A model generated the notes under the pieces. It was not told where the DNA came from. It saw only the letters and a program-made list of their open reading frames with translations, and made no database searches. The position numbers were made by a program, and so were the translations under genes. Below are positions 14,101 through 20,502 of a stretch of DNA of 21,003 nt, piece after piece (within the stretch, counting starts at the first letter, position 1; each line of letters opens with the position of its first letter). Source of the stretch: a virus; the IMG/VR virus record IMGVR_UViG_3300038701_000581, positions 1 to 21,003 of that record; one strand, 5' to 3'.

Positions 14101-16515
14101 GAAGCCATGCGCAATCCGCAAAGCGTTGGCGCTGCGGCAATGGCTGAACCGACACTCGATGACTATGAGCTGGCCAATTCGCTTGGCTCCGCGGATGTCA
14201 GTGCAGCGATGCGTCTAAACCCGCTCTTGCGTATGGCGACGGCTGATAGTGCTGTGACCCGTGAGATTGGTGCGCAGCTTATGGAAAACGGGATGTACTT
14301 GAAGCGCAATCTCGACGGCATGGCGTCTCCTGTCTCTGTAGAGCAGGCGATGACAGAATACCGCGGATGGCACGCAAAGTCTGAGACCGCTGCGAGAGAG
14401 GCTTACAAAGCCGCCCGTAAGGACAAATCAACGCCGACTATGGGCGAAACTGAGTTCTATGAACGTGTGGCGCTGGCAATGCGCCGGGGCGATCAGGATG
14501 CTAACCCGCATGTTGTGAAAGCTGCCAAGGCGTACAGGGAGGCGCTGGATAAGGTGAAAGACCGCGCAATTGCTGAAGGGCTTTTGCCGGAGGATGTCAA
14601 AGTCACCACGGCTGACAGCTATCTTCACCGCATGTGGGATCGCAATATTCTGGCGCGCCGATCGACTGAGTTCAAGCAAATGACCCGCGCATGGTTGGGT
14701 GACACATTTGAAAGCATGATGGCCCGCGCAAATCAGTTGCGGTTCGAGCTGGAAAAGATGGGCGCGAAGCCAAATGATGCTGACAAGGCGTTTCTGGAAC
14801 AAGTCGATGAGTTAGAGGAGATCCTGGGCACTGAGGGCAATCTGAATGATTTTGCCAAAACCATTGCCGATGATGTCTTTGACGCGCTCATGGGCCACGA
14901 CACGCGGCTTGTCGATACAGGGTTTACCCTCGTCCCGAATGCCCGCGGACCCCTGAAAGAGCGCACGTTTAATATTCCTGACCTGTTCGAAGCGGGCGGG
15001 GTGAAGGTTGAAGACTTCCTTGTAAACGACGCTCAAGAGGTGATGAGCCGTTATATGCGTGTGATGGCCGCTGATATTGAACTGACGCGAGCTTTTGGAA
15101 GCCCTGACCTTGCTGAACCGATCGCACGTATCCGTGAAGACTATCGCAAGATGTCGGATGCGGCGACAACTGCGAAAGAACGCAAACGCCTGAATGACCA
15201 GATGCGCAACCGCATTGATGATCTGAATGGCGTTCGAGATGTTATACGCGGCAACTACGGAGAAAACCGCGTCTCTGGTTCGGGCGCGGTCTGGGCGCGC
15301 GGTGCTGAATTAGTTCGGGCATGGAATTTCATGACCATGCTTGGCGGAATGACCGTCTCTGCCCTGCCAGATGTCGGCAATAAGGTCATGGCGAATGGGT
15401 TTATCGGCATCACACGCGACATGATCGGGCCGCTGATGACTGACATCAAGGGTGTTAAAGGCGCTGCAAAGGAGGCCAAAGAGCTTGGTATTGCGGTCGA
15501 GATGGCTCTTGCCACACGGATTGCATCGATTGCGGATGTTGGCGACATGTACGGACGCGGGACGAAGTTTGAACGCTTTGTGCACAATCTCTCTAATCGC
15601 TTCAGCAATTGGACGCTGATGCGTCACTGGAACGATGTTATGAAGACCGGCGACTATATCGCTGCCACCAATCGCGCCATACGGGTCATGGAGCGCCCTG
15701 GGCGGGCCAATAAGAAAGCTAAGGCATGGCTTGCTCAGCTTGGCGTCGGTGAGGCGGATTATCAGCGCATCATGGCTCAGATCAAAGAGCATGGCGATAA
15801 GCGCCACACGATGCGCCTTGCGAATGTTGAAAAGTGGACCGACGAAGAGGCAAAGCGCGTCTGGATCGCAGCGATGGGCAAGAATGCCAATATCCAGACG
15901 GTGACACCGGGTGCGGGTGACAAGCTTCTCGTGATGAATGGCGATCTTGGTAAGACGCTTGGCCAGTTCAAATCGTTTGCAATGGCAGCAAATCAGCGGG
16001 TGATGATCCGCGGCGCTCAACAGGCTCGTATGGGGGATGCGCGGTTCTTGTCTGGTATGATGACCTTCATCTCGCTTGGAATGCTGGTCTATGCGCTGAA
16101 GTCGTATTTCTCGAACCGTGATACGACAGATGATCCGGTGACATGGGTGCGGGAGGGTATCGATCGATCGGGCACGCTGCCAATCTTCATGGAGGCGTTT
16201 AACACCGCTGAGAAGGTAACGGGTCAATCGATCATAGGTGACAGCCCTGCCAGCCGGTTTGCTTCGCGCGGGCGTGTTGACTCCCTAGCAGGGCCGACAT
16301 TTGGCCGGATGCAGAATGTGAGCGATGTTCTGGCGAATGCATTTGACGGTGAATTGAAAGATCGGGACTTGCATTCTGTGCGCAAGATTATGCCGTTCAA
16401 TAACGTGTTCTGGCTTCGTAAATTGTTCGATGAGTTCGAGATTCAGGCGGTGGACGCGCTTGACGCAGAAGAGACAACATTGAGCGAGCGTCGCGAAAGC
16501 ATGTTCGCAGATTAG
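11128..16515 (+). CDS. Giant ejection protein (T7 gp16-like) with ART-like and metallopeptidase-like domains
   Basis: This 1795-residue protein (T7 gp16 has 1318) is counted from the ATG at 11128, which overlaps the upstream TGA and has GGAGG before it. A TTG one codon earlier is less likely. Order: Ala/Gly-rich apolar stretches (about 109-130 and 177-203) that may enter a membrane; a charged coiled-coil region (about 310-410); an ADP-ribosyltransferase-like domain (about 432-582; H450-G-T, F470-S, Y482, FDPSNIRS near 561); an unassigned domain (about 590-760); a Gly/Arg/Ser linker (about 780-830); a zincin motif HEASH (868-872) with likely third ligand E921 or E925; then a long helical part. 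The C-terminus has an apolar segment (LSGMMTFISLGMLVYALKSY) and a conserved-looking KIMPFNNVFWLRKLFD. It is probably stored in the head and ejected with DNA. It is firm as an ejection protein; enzyme activity is untested. Confidence 0.88.
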   Translation: MGLINDADNPTFNRLSAGLQDQPDPSVERPSSAALWGAAFRTENVVSSIMSREPGLLDNEIDDEFNPITDENLAGYENYSDRFYNVFNERQNAALKRQIDREQSDRDIIARSGIAGFGAAMAAGTLDPTVLIPVGGTIKKGDSLLRVGRNMAYAGAAGAMVSEIALHASQETRTAEETGFAIAGGAVLGGILGTGAVAGFRGATGKPITGFDPDELAKFEREMVADPDGDLNAPDEVLLGQIEQDIAGMGIYSPEVVRTQAAAMEAMVSTLARRTGQDPSEFYAANGPALRGDDRVRAQGSEGESRVDMTARHKVELETLEEEFTDISELEALDRAAEAKSAARRQGREDVAETTPEEASAASKLSARKEELAARRIELLQRQLEEKRKLREKQANQVLEQASAAGYKGQDTGEAAEWVAAKNKGLDMSQEARMARAAEMGFDTETVLYHGTDSVNFDAVDISKTIDDAFSLSVSPKDASNYATGDGYGHRHGSGASRVMPVFIRGRIKKIDWSKLSEGWDRWDEGIADRARKSARNEGYAGVQFDNVVDSGGNAPQVQVFDPSNIRSVNAAFDPEMSGSANLLHQNPPRSLFAAMKMDPQERSEWYDRIIDESRVGNNTVLTIKADTQNMIFDDVVIVIENGIDVEFTVKGQHADRGRNAPPENIAKGARVMAQATAALQEWMLRNDSPFVGFTGATEAHNRLYESMLGRFAFDGYLGYKTEEYRQYVNVASDGSKQADGDAYVAGFGFMIVKDGYLEQAKHFLKSREDGLNVAPRPAGGGVVKNLGTTVPIERRSRRVGSPDQGGDGDRGRSGASGDGRAFSGSDVSLTPIEPAQRELFQGQRGQFDVDTNTITLFDNADPSTLMHEASHWYLDRLFKMRGNEFVDKQLGEILDWHGTKADEVFDDAGNLTSRGVELQEAFAETFESYLQTGKAPVPRLQAVFDQFRDWLTALYKTLDPRERSNLTPEIKDVFDRMLAFEPDGMEKLNLEAMRNPQSVGAAAMAEPTLDDYELANSLGSADVSAAMRLNPLLRMATADSAVTREIGAQLMENGMYLKRNLDGMASPVSVEQAMTEYRGWHAKSETAAREAYKAARKDKSTPTMGETEFYERVALAMRRGDQDANPHVVKAAKAYREALDKVKDRAIAEGLLPEDVKVTTADSYLHRMWDRNILARRSTEFKQMTRAWLGDTFESMMARANQLRFELEKMGAKPNDADKAFLEQVDELEEILGTEGNLNDFAKTIADDVFDALMGHDTRLVDTGFTLVPNARGPLKERTFNIPDLFEAGGVKVEDFLVNDAQEVMSRYMRVMAADIELTRAFGSPDLAEPIARIREDYRKMSDAATTAKERKRLNDQMRNRIDDLNGVRDVIRGNYGENRVSGSGAVWARGAELVRAWNFMTMLGGMTVSALPDVGNKVMANGFIGITRDMIGPLMTDIKGVKGAAKEAKELGIAVEMALATRIASIADVGDMYGRGTKFERFVHNLSNRFSNWTLMRHWNDVMKTGDYIAATNRAIRVMERPGRANKKAKAWLAQLGVGEADYQRIMAQIKEHGDKRHTMRLANVEKWTDEEAKRVWIAAMGKNANIQTVTPGAGDKLLVMNGDLGKTLGQFKSFAMAANQRVMIRGAQQARMGDARFLSGMMTFISLGMLVYALKSYFSNRDTTDDPVTWVREGIDRSGTLPIFMEAFNTAEKVTGQSIIGDSPASRFASRGRVDSLAGPTFGRMQNVSDVLANAFDGELKDRDLHSVRKIMPFNNVFWLRKLFDEFEIQAVDALDAEETTLSERRESMFAD
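13388..13618 (+). other. Alternative +1 frame inside the ejection gene
   Basis: The frame one base ahead of the long gene is open from just after a TAA at 13385 to a TAA at 13616-13618. From about 13490 it reads like ordinary protein (LSAVLDEWEARIKAG, then TATEEDLELQEMGELFLEVM) with codons in keeping with the phage. The annotated frame here gives a Gly/Arg/Ser/Asp linker with unusual AGA and GGA codons. Possible readings are a compensated frameshift relic, a programmed frameshift (A5 run at 13480-13484 and a GGGG at 13471-13474 are candidate slip sites) or overprinting. Confidence 0.45.
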
Positions 16516-16670
16516 TCGCGCAATCGAGATCGTTCCAATTCGACCTGAACGCCCGTCACACTGACATCAACACGCTCTAGCTCAGATTTGATTTCTGCGA
16601 GCTGAAAAAGAATGGCTCCTAGAAGGACCAAAACAACCAAAGCTAGTATGCGTTGCTCAATCTTTGACAT
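16512..16670 (-). CDS. Small single-pass membrane protein on the opposite strand
   Basis: A 52-residue ORF fills most of the only sizeable gap between long + strand genes. It begins MSKIEQRI; an apolar helix LALVVLVLLGAILFQLA follows (about 9-25), then a charged helix with Glu/Lys/Arg (EIKSELERV, about 26-34) and a C-terminus ending RLRD. The layout (short N-terminus, one membrane helix, amphipathic tail) is convincing, but the Shine-Dalgarno upstream is weak (a GTGAG about 12 bases before the ATG). Its stop overlaps the ejection-gene stop by three bases, so the genes converge. It is the only minus-strand gene in the window. The family is unknown; holin-like, spanin-like and superinfection functions are all conceivable. 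Chance antisense ORF is the alternative. Confidence 0.5.
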   Translation of the reverse strand: MSKIEQRILALVVLVLLGAILFQLAEIKSELERVDVSVTGVQVELERSRLRD

Positions 16671-16712
16671 GTTTCGCACGTCTCACACCGCAGACCCAAA
16701 GTAAACCTAAAT

Positions 16713-16716
16713 AGGA
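16713..16716 (+). promoter_or_regulatory. Ribosome binding site of the tail fiber gene
   Basis: AGGA in an A-rich leader lies seven bases before the ATG at 16724. The stretch 16671-16723 between the antisense gene and this start would hold any promoter for either gene, but I recognise no consensus in it. Confidence 0.5.
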
Positions 16717-16723
16717 AAAATAG

Positions 16724-19336
16724 ATGACTATATCCGCCGAAACGGCGGTAGCTGGTCCGTACAATGGTAACGGGTCAACAACCGCTTTTGCATTTTCATT
16801 TAAGTGTTTCAGCGCGTCTGACGTTGATGTCTATCTTGAGGCATCTACGGGGACTCAAACGCTGCAAACGCTTACCACGCATTACTCTGTTAGCCTAAAT
16901 TCTGATCAGGATGCATCGCCTGGCGGGACAGTAACAATGGTCACGGCTCCCGCGAGCGGCGAGCAATTGCATATTGTTTCTGGTGTGCCTTACACACGAA
17001 CAGACAACTTTTCTAATGCTGGTGGATTTTACCCGAATGTCTTGAATGATGCGCGAGACAAGACAACGCTTCAAATTCAGCAACTCTTGGACAAGCTCGG
17101 GCGCGCTGTAATTGGCCCCGTTGGGGATACCTTTACCAGCACACTCCCAAGCTCAGAAAACCGCGCAAACAAGTTTCTGTCATTTGATAGCAACGGAAAC
17201 CCTACGGTAGCGAACACTTTGTCTGAATCTTCCGTTTCTCTCGGGGATGGTTGGAGCACGCGCCTTTCTGGCGCGCTTAGCTCTTATATGTCAGGCGCGA
17301 TTGGTGCAGCCGATCAGGCGGAGTTCCTTTCTGCGACAGGGCTTGATGAGCTTCTGTCCCAATATAATGGCGTCATCATAGATGTGGTCTCGACCACGAT
17401 CATCGACGTATTCGAGGGCAAGGGCGCTGACAAAGAATTTACGTGGATTAGACGCCGGTTCGAACGCAAGACCAGCACGGCGCTCAATTATGACGTTTGG
17501 CTAATCACGTCTATTCGTGCGGCGGCTTTGCAAGCGGATGGGACATTCAAATACGGCCAGAAGATTGAAGCACCGGGGGCCCATGACTTCGCTATTCGTG
17601 AGAACGGCAAAGCGGACTTCATGGGCGGGACAGCTCACGGCAATGAGGTCATCACAGGATCTGTTGCGCTTGTCGTGGACGGTGAGTCTCAGACCATTAC
17701 AGCGGGCGCGCGTTACGTCGGCGCTAGCGCCTATCTTGAGCAGACGACGATCTTCTATGAATATATCTCAAGCTCGGACTATACCGGCTCTGAGCTGGGC
17801 CGCTGTACGCGGCGATGGGAGTTCAGAGACACCACTGACGGCGCGATGCGTCTGCACAATACGGTCAACTGGGACGCAAACCTGAACACGACTATCCCAG
17901 GCTTTAGCGTCGATTTCGCTTATTTGGCCATGTATCCATATGACGGAACATTCTTCACTAAAACCAATTGGGAACCGGGTGGTACGCTTTCCACGCACGC
18001 TAATGCAAACGTCACCTATCCCGGCACGTCCACATGGGATGCCACTTCGATAACCATCCAGAATGATGACGGGTATTCGGTCACGGTTGCGCAGTCCTCC
18101 GGCTGGCCATCTGGGACAGCGACGGGGCGTGACACACTCGTCAGCACTAAGCGCAAAGTTTATATGTCTTACCAAGGCCAGGGGTCTGGCAGCCCTGTTA
18201 CGGTGGCAGATGGCGAGACGTGGGCCGTAGTCACTGAATACACGACGCAAGTGCCAACTGTGACAAGTCCTTCGTCGTTCGGTGATGCGGGTGTCACGCT
18301 GTCAGAACGGGCGCGCGGTCGGCGCACGTCTGCGGGCAATGGTGAAATTATCTTCGAAAGCACGACTTTCACGCCGAGCGATTACTTTTCAGAAGGCGAT
18401 ATTGTCACCTTCACGCCTTCTGCGACGTTCTCAAATGGCTCTGGTGAAACCGTCAATTTGGCGGGTGAATACATTGTTCAGATTGTCGATGATGCAAGCG
18501 ACAAGATCCAAATTCAGGCTCCTGGCGGGGATTGGGAAGATCTGGCCGATGACACGAAATGGACCAGTAACGCCACGCCTTATCTTTTGTGTGAGCTGTC
18601 GCTGAACGGCGGCGGAAGCCCTGCGATCTCGAGCGTTGATCCTGCATCGGACCTCTCAGTCACGTGTGAGCTTCGGTGGGTGCGCAACTCGAATGGCAAC
18701 CTTGAGGTTCGTTATCAGAACTATACGCCGGGGCGTGACTTCACGACTGACTGGTCTGCTGGTGACACGATCACAGTTGTTTCGGACACTTACACAAACA
18801 CGCTCGATGGTTCGACGGAAACGGTCAACTTCTCGTTCGAGATGGTGATAGGGTCGATCATTGGTGGATCTAGCACCTTCTATGTGAATCGCTCCTCAAT
18901 GTCTGAAGAATTGGCAGCAGAGGCAGATAAGCTAGACGATGGTTGGACCAGTGATGCAACGGTCGGATATCAGCCCGCATTGATCAGCTCTGGTTCTGGC
19001 TCGAATGACTGGCAGACGCCAGACTTCAGCCTTGCTGACGATGTTTCGACGCGCTGGGTTTTTCCGCCAGACACTGACTATGCGCTTGTATCGTTTGAAT
19101 CCGATGATGATAGCTCTGCAAGCGGCGTCTACAGTTTTAAGCCAGATGCCTCTTCACCCACACTCTTGGCGCGGGGAGGTGCTGGAACCGTTGCGGCGGC
19201 TGGCACAACTACGGACGCAAGCGGGACGGACACGGAATACACGCTGAAGCCTAATGATTTTCATATAGGTCTATCGAACCGGCGAGGCGCAACGGTCGCA
19301 ACGATCGGCTCAGTCCTCAGCATTAAGCGGTCATAA
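16724..19336 (+). CDS. Tail fiber / receptor-binding protein
   Basis: This 870-residue protein opens with the T7 gp17-type attachment domain (about 1-130): YNGNGSTTAFAFSFKCFSAS (13-32), a beta-rich middle, and FYPNVLNDARDKTTLQIQQL (about 102-121), the helix that recurs where such fibers join the tail. The remainder is beta-rich and variable: a domain with FMGGTAHGNE (299-308), a Ser/Thr/Gly-rich section, and two degenerate tandem repeats at about 539-620 and 657-749. The C-terminus is Gly/Ala/Thr-rich, without a clear chaperone domain. It should be the trimeric receptor-binding fiber. No depolymerase catalytic motif is evident. The gene is transcribed after a 53-base gap that follows the antisense gene, and its stop overlaps the next ATG. 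Confidence 0.88.
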   Translation: MTISAETAVAGPYNGNGSTTAFAFSFKCFSASDVDVYLEASTGTQTLQTLTTHYSVSLNSDQDASPGGTVTMVTAPASGEQLHIVSGVPYTRTDNFSNAGGFYPNVLNDARDKTTLQIQQLLDKLGRAVIGPVGDTFTSTLPSSENRANKFLSFDSNGNPTVANTLSESSVSLGDGWSTRLSGALSSYMSGAIGAADQAEFLSATGLDELLSQYNGVIIDVVSTTIIDVFEGKGADKEFTWIRRRFERKTSTALNYDVWLITSIRAAALQADGTFKYGQKIEAPGAHDFAIRENGKADFMGGTAHGNEVITGSVALVVDGESQTITAGARYVGASAYLEQTTIFYEYISSSDYTGSELGRCTRRWEFRDTTDGAMRLHNTVNWDANLNTTIPGFSVDFAYLAMYPYDGTFFTKTNWEPGGTLSTHANANVTYPGTSTWDATSITIQNDDGYSVTVAQSSGWPSGTATGRDTLVSTKRKVYMSYQGQGSGSPVTVADGETWAVVTEYTTQVPTVTSPSSFGDAGVTLSERARGRRTSAGNGEIIFESTTFTPSDYFSEGDIVTFTPSATFSNGSGETVNLAGEYIVQIVDDASDKIQIQAPGGDWEDLADDTKWTSNATPYLLCELSLNGGGSPAISSVDPASDLSVTCELRWVRNSNGNLEVRYQNYTPGRDFTTDWSAGDTITVVSDTYTNTLDGSTETVNFSFEMVIGSIIGGSSTFYVNRSSMSEELAAEADKLDDGWTSDATVGYQPALISSGSGSNDWQTPDFSLADDVSTRWVFPPDTDYALVSFESDDDSSASGVYSFKPDASSPTLLARGGAGTVAAAGTTTDASGTDTEYTLKPNDFHIGLSNRRGATVATIGSVLSIKRS
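18338..18970 (+). repeat. Degenerate tandem repeat in the tail fiber (protein level)
   Basis: Two segments align by eye: residues 539-620 and 657-749. Shared order is N-G-(E/N) then TP, (E/A)GD(I/T), a GS(G/T)ETVN turn, an extended pair of strands, then an acidic helix-like stretch with LADDTKWTSNAT or LDDGWTSDATVG. The DNA no longer looks repetitive, so the duplication is old. Confidence 0.5.
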
Positions 19337-19449
19337 TGGACTGGTGGCGCTGGGAATACCTCTGGGGTGTTCTGACCGTGGGCAATTACCTGATTTGGGG
19401 CGGCGTTGCCGTCTATTTATCTCTCAAGAAGGGCAAAGACGATGAGTGA
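19336..19449 (+). CDS. 37-residue Trp-rich membrane peptide
   Basis: A short ORF overlaps the fiber stop (TAATG) and ends eight bases inside the next gene. It reads MDWWRWEYLWGVLTV, then an apolar stretch with NYLIWGGVAVYLSL, then KKGKDDE. Five of 37 residues are Trp, the centre is long enough for one membrane pass, and the C-terminus is basic then acidic. This is typical of tiny phage membrane proteins. A holin-type or superinfection role is possible but unsupported. Coupling to both neighbours and coding-like codons make it likely to be real. Confidence 0.6.
   Translation: MDWWRWEYLWGVLTVGNYLIWGGVAVYLSLKKGKDDE
19429..19433 (+). promoter_or_regulatory. Ribosome binding site deciding the start of the 183-residue gene
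   Basis: AAGGG within AAGAAGGG lies eight bases before the ATG at 19442. A longer reading from a TTG at 19406 has no such site and would overlap the 37-residue gene more heavily, so the ATG is preferred. Confidence 0.6.
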
Positions 19450-19993
19450 GAAAGTGCTTCGCAAGAACAGCGTGGGCCGGGTTTGCAATGAGCGGATCTT
19501 GTCGGCCTATCCTGTTCATAAGCAGCTAAACTTGATGCGCGAAGGCGGTCATGACCTTGGGTGTATGGATGCCTGGATCAATGCACAACGAGTTGCTTGT
19601 AAGGTCCATGAGCGAGCGATCGATGGCCTTGACGAAGATAGCCTTGAGCTTCGTGATTATGACATACATGCAGGCTGGCCTGATGAGGTTGACGCGCCTG
19701 ATGCTGAAGACACTTCGCGGCTCGAAACCGTGCAGCAAGAGCTTTCAGACCTTAAGCAGAAGCTGGATGAGCGCCCTGAGACGATTATGCCGGACGATGA
19801 GCGCAAGGTCTCAGGCTACCGCTTTAAAGTCCCGTTCCTGCAAGCCGAGCGGCTTGTGAACGAAGATCTGAACGACGCTGATAAGCGTTTGTTTGATGAG
19901 TACACCAAGCTTGAACTGAGCCGCCCGTTAGAGCCTTCGGATGATGCGAGGTGGCGATTGCTTCAGGCCGGGTTTTTTGAGTTTCGGGGCTAA
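19442..19993 (+). CDS. Phage protein of unknown function with coiled coil
   Basis: This 183-residue protein starts MSEKVLRKNS. Residues 17-50 carry ERILSAYPVHKQLNLMREGG and then CMDAWINAQRVAC. A YP--KQLNL-R pattern followed by M-A-WI recurs in small phage proteins found beside tail fiber genes, and I take it as a family trait without a known function. A coiled-coil stretch follows (about 92-112, LETVQQELSDLKQKLDE), then a mixed domain with YRFKVPFLQAERLV (about 126-139). No signal peptide or membrane segment. A fiber-assembly helper is plausible from position only. The stop overlaps the next start (TAATG). Confidence 0.65.
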   Translation: MSEKVLRKNSVGRVCNERILSAYPVHKQLNLMREGGHDLGCMDAWINAQRVACKVHERAIDGLDEDSLELRDYDIHAGWPDEVDAPDAEDTSRLETVQQELSDLKQKLDERPETIMPDDERKVSGYRFKVPFLQAERLVNEDLNDADKRLFDEYTKLELSRPLEPSDDARWRLLQAGFFEFRG

Positions 19994-20493
19994 TGATGGA
20001 AACTCTAGGGGCAGATCGAAAACTAGACCTTCTGTTCAAGCTGGCGGGCCTGGATCAACGGGAGTTCGCAGAGGCTTTAGATCAGGCTATTAAAGACGGT
20101 TACGTCACCAAGACTGAGTTTGAGCGTTTTGTTCACGTTATGCGTGAGCAGGTCGAGGGGCAAAATAAACTCACCAAAGAACGCGCAGACGCTCAAGACG
20201 AGCTAATTAAGCTCAAGATTGAGAATGTTGAGCTGAAGCTGCAAGCAGCAAATCAGGCGGGATTGGACCGTTACATTGAGGATAAGCTCCCCGAAGCGAT
20301 GGCGGAATTGCACCGCAAACAACGCAGTAACTTCGTTAATTTCCTGCGGCAACGGGCGATGCTCATCGTCTCGATTATCCTTGTTTTTACCTCTCTGATT
20401 GGCTGGTACGCGGCCTTCAAAAACGCTGCCGATGTGCGGGATTTGAAGAACGTTGCCCGCATGGCTGAAGAAATAGATAGCGCACTTCGATAG
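19993..20493 (+). CDS. Coiled-coil protein with one membrane segment
   Basis: This 166-residue protein begins MMETLGADRK (two tandem ATGs; the first is used because it overlaps the upstream stop). A long helical, charged region (about 20-110) contains the coiled-coil run ERADAQDELIKLKIENVELK (about 63-82). An apolar segment AMLIVSIILVFTSLIGWYAA follows (122-141), then a short soluble tail. The layout suggests a cytosolic coiled coil anchored in the inner membrane with a small exposed end. It stands between the fiber-linked gene and another membrane gene, so a lysis or envelope function is possible; spanin-like topology would be reversed. I do not recognise the family. Confidence 0.65.
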   Translation: MMETLGADRKLDLLFKLAGLDQREFAEALDQAIKDGYVTKTEFERFVHVMREQVEGQNKLTKERADAQDELIKLKIENVELKLQAANQAGLDRYIEDKLPEAMAELHRKQRSNFVNFLRQRAMLIVSIILVFTSLIGWYAAFKNAADVRDLKNVARMAEEIDSALR

Positions 20494-20496
20494 GGG
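20492..20496 (+). promoter_or_regulatory. Ribosome binding site of the last gene
   Basis: AGGGG overlaps the upstream stop and is six bases before the ATG at 20503, separated by a short T-rich run. Confidence 0.5.
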
Positions 20497-20502
20497 CTTT
20501 TT

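Noticed and set aside
15310-16227. Long minus-strand ORF (305 codons) inside the ejection gene
   Set aside because: It is rich in His, Arg and Cys, has no recognisable motif, and lies wholly antisense to a strongly conserved-looking region. It is the shadow of the + strand codon bias.
17517-17885. Plus-strand ORF of 122 codons in another frame of the fiber gene
   Set aside because: Arg- and Ser-rich composition with no domain, no start signal, and a well-formed protein in the main frame.
19406-19441. Longer TTG start for the 183-residue gene
   Set aside because: No ribosome site before TTG, while AAGGG stands at proper spacing before the ATG at 19442.
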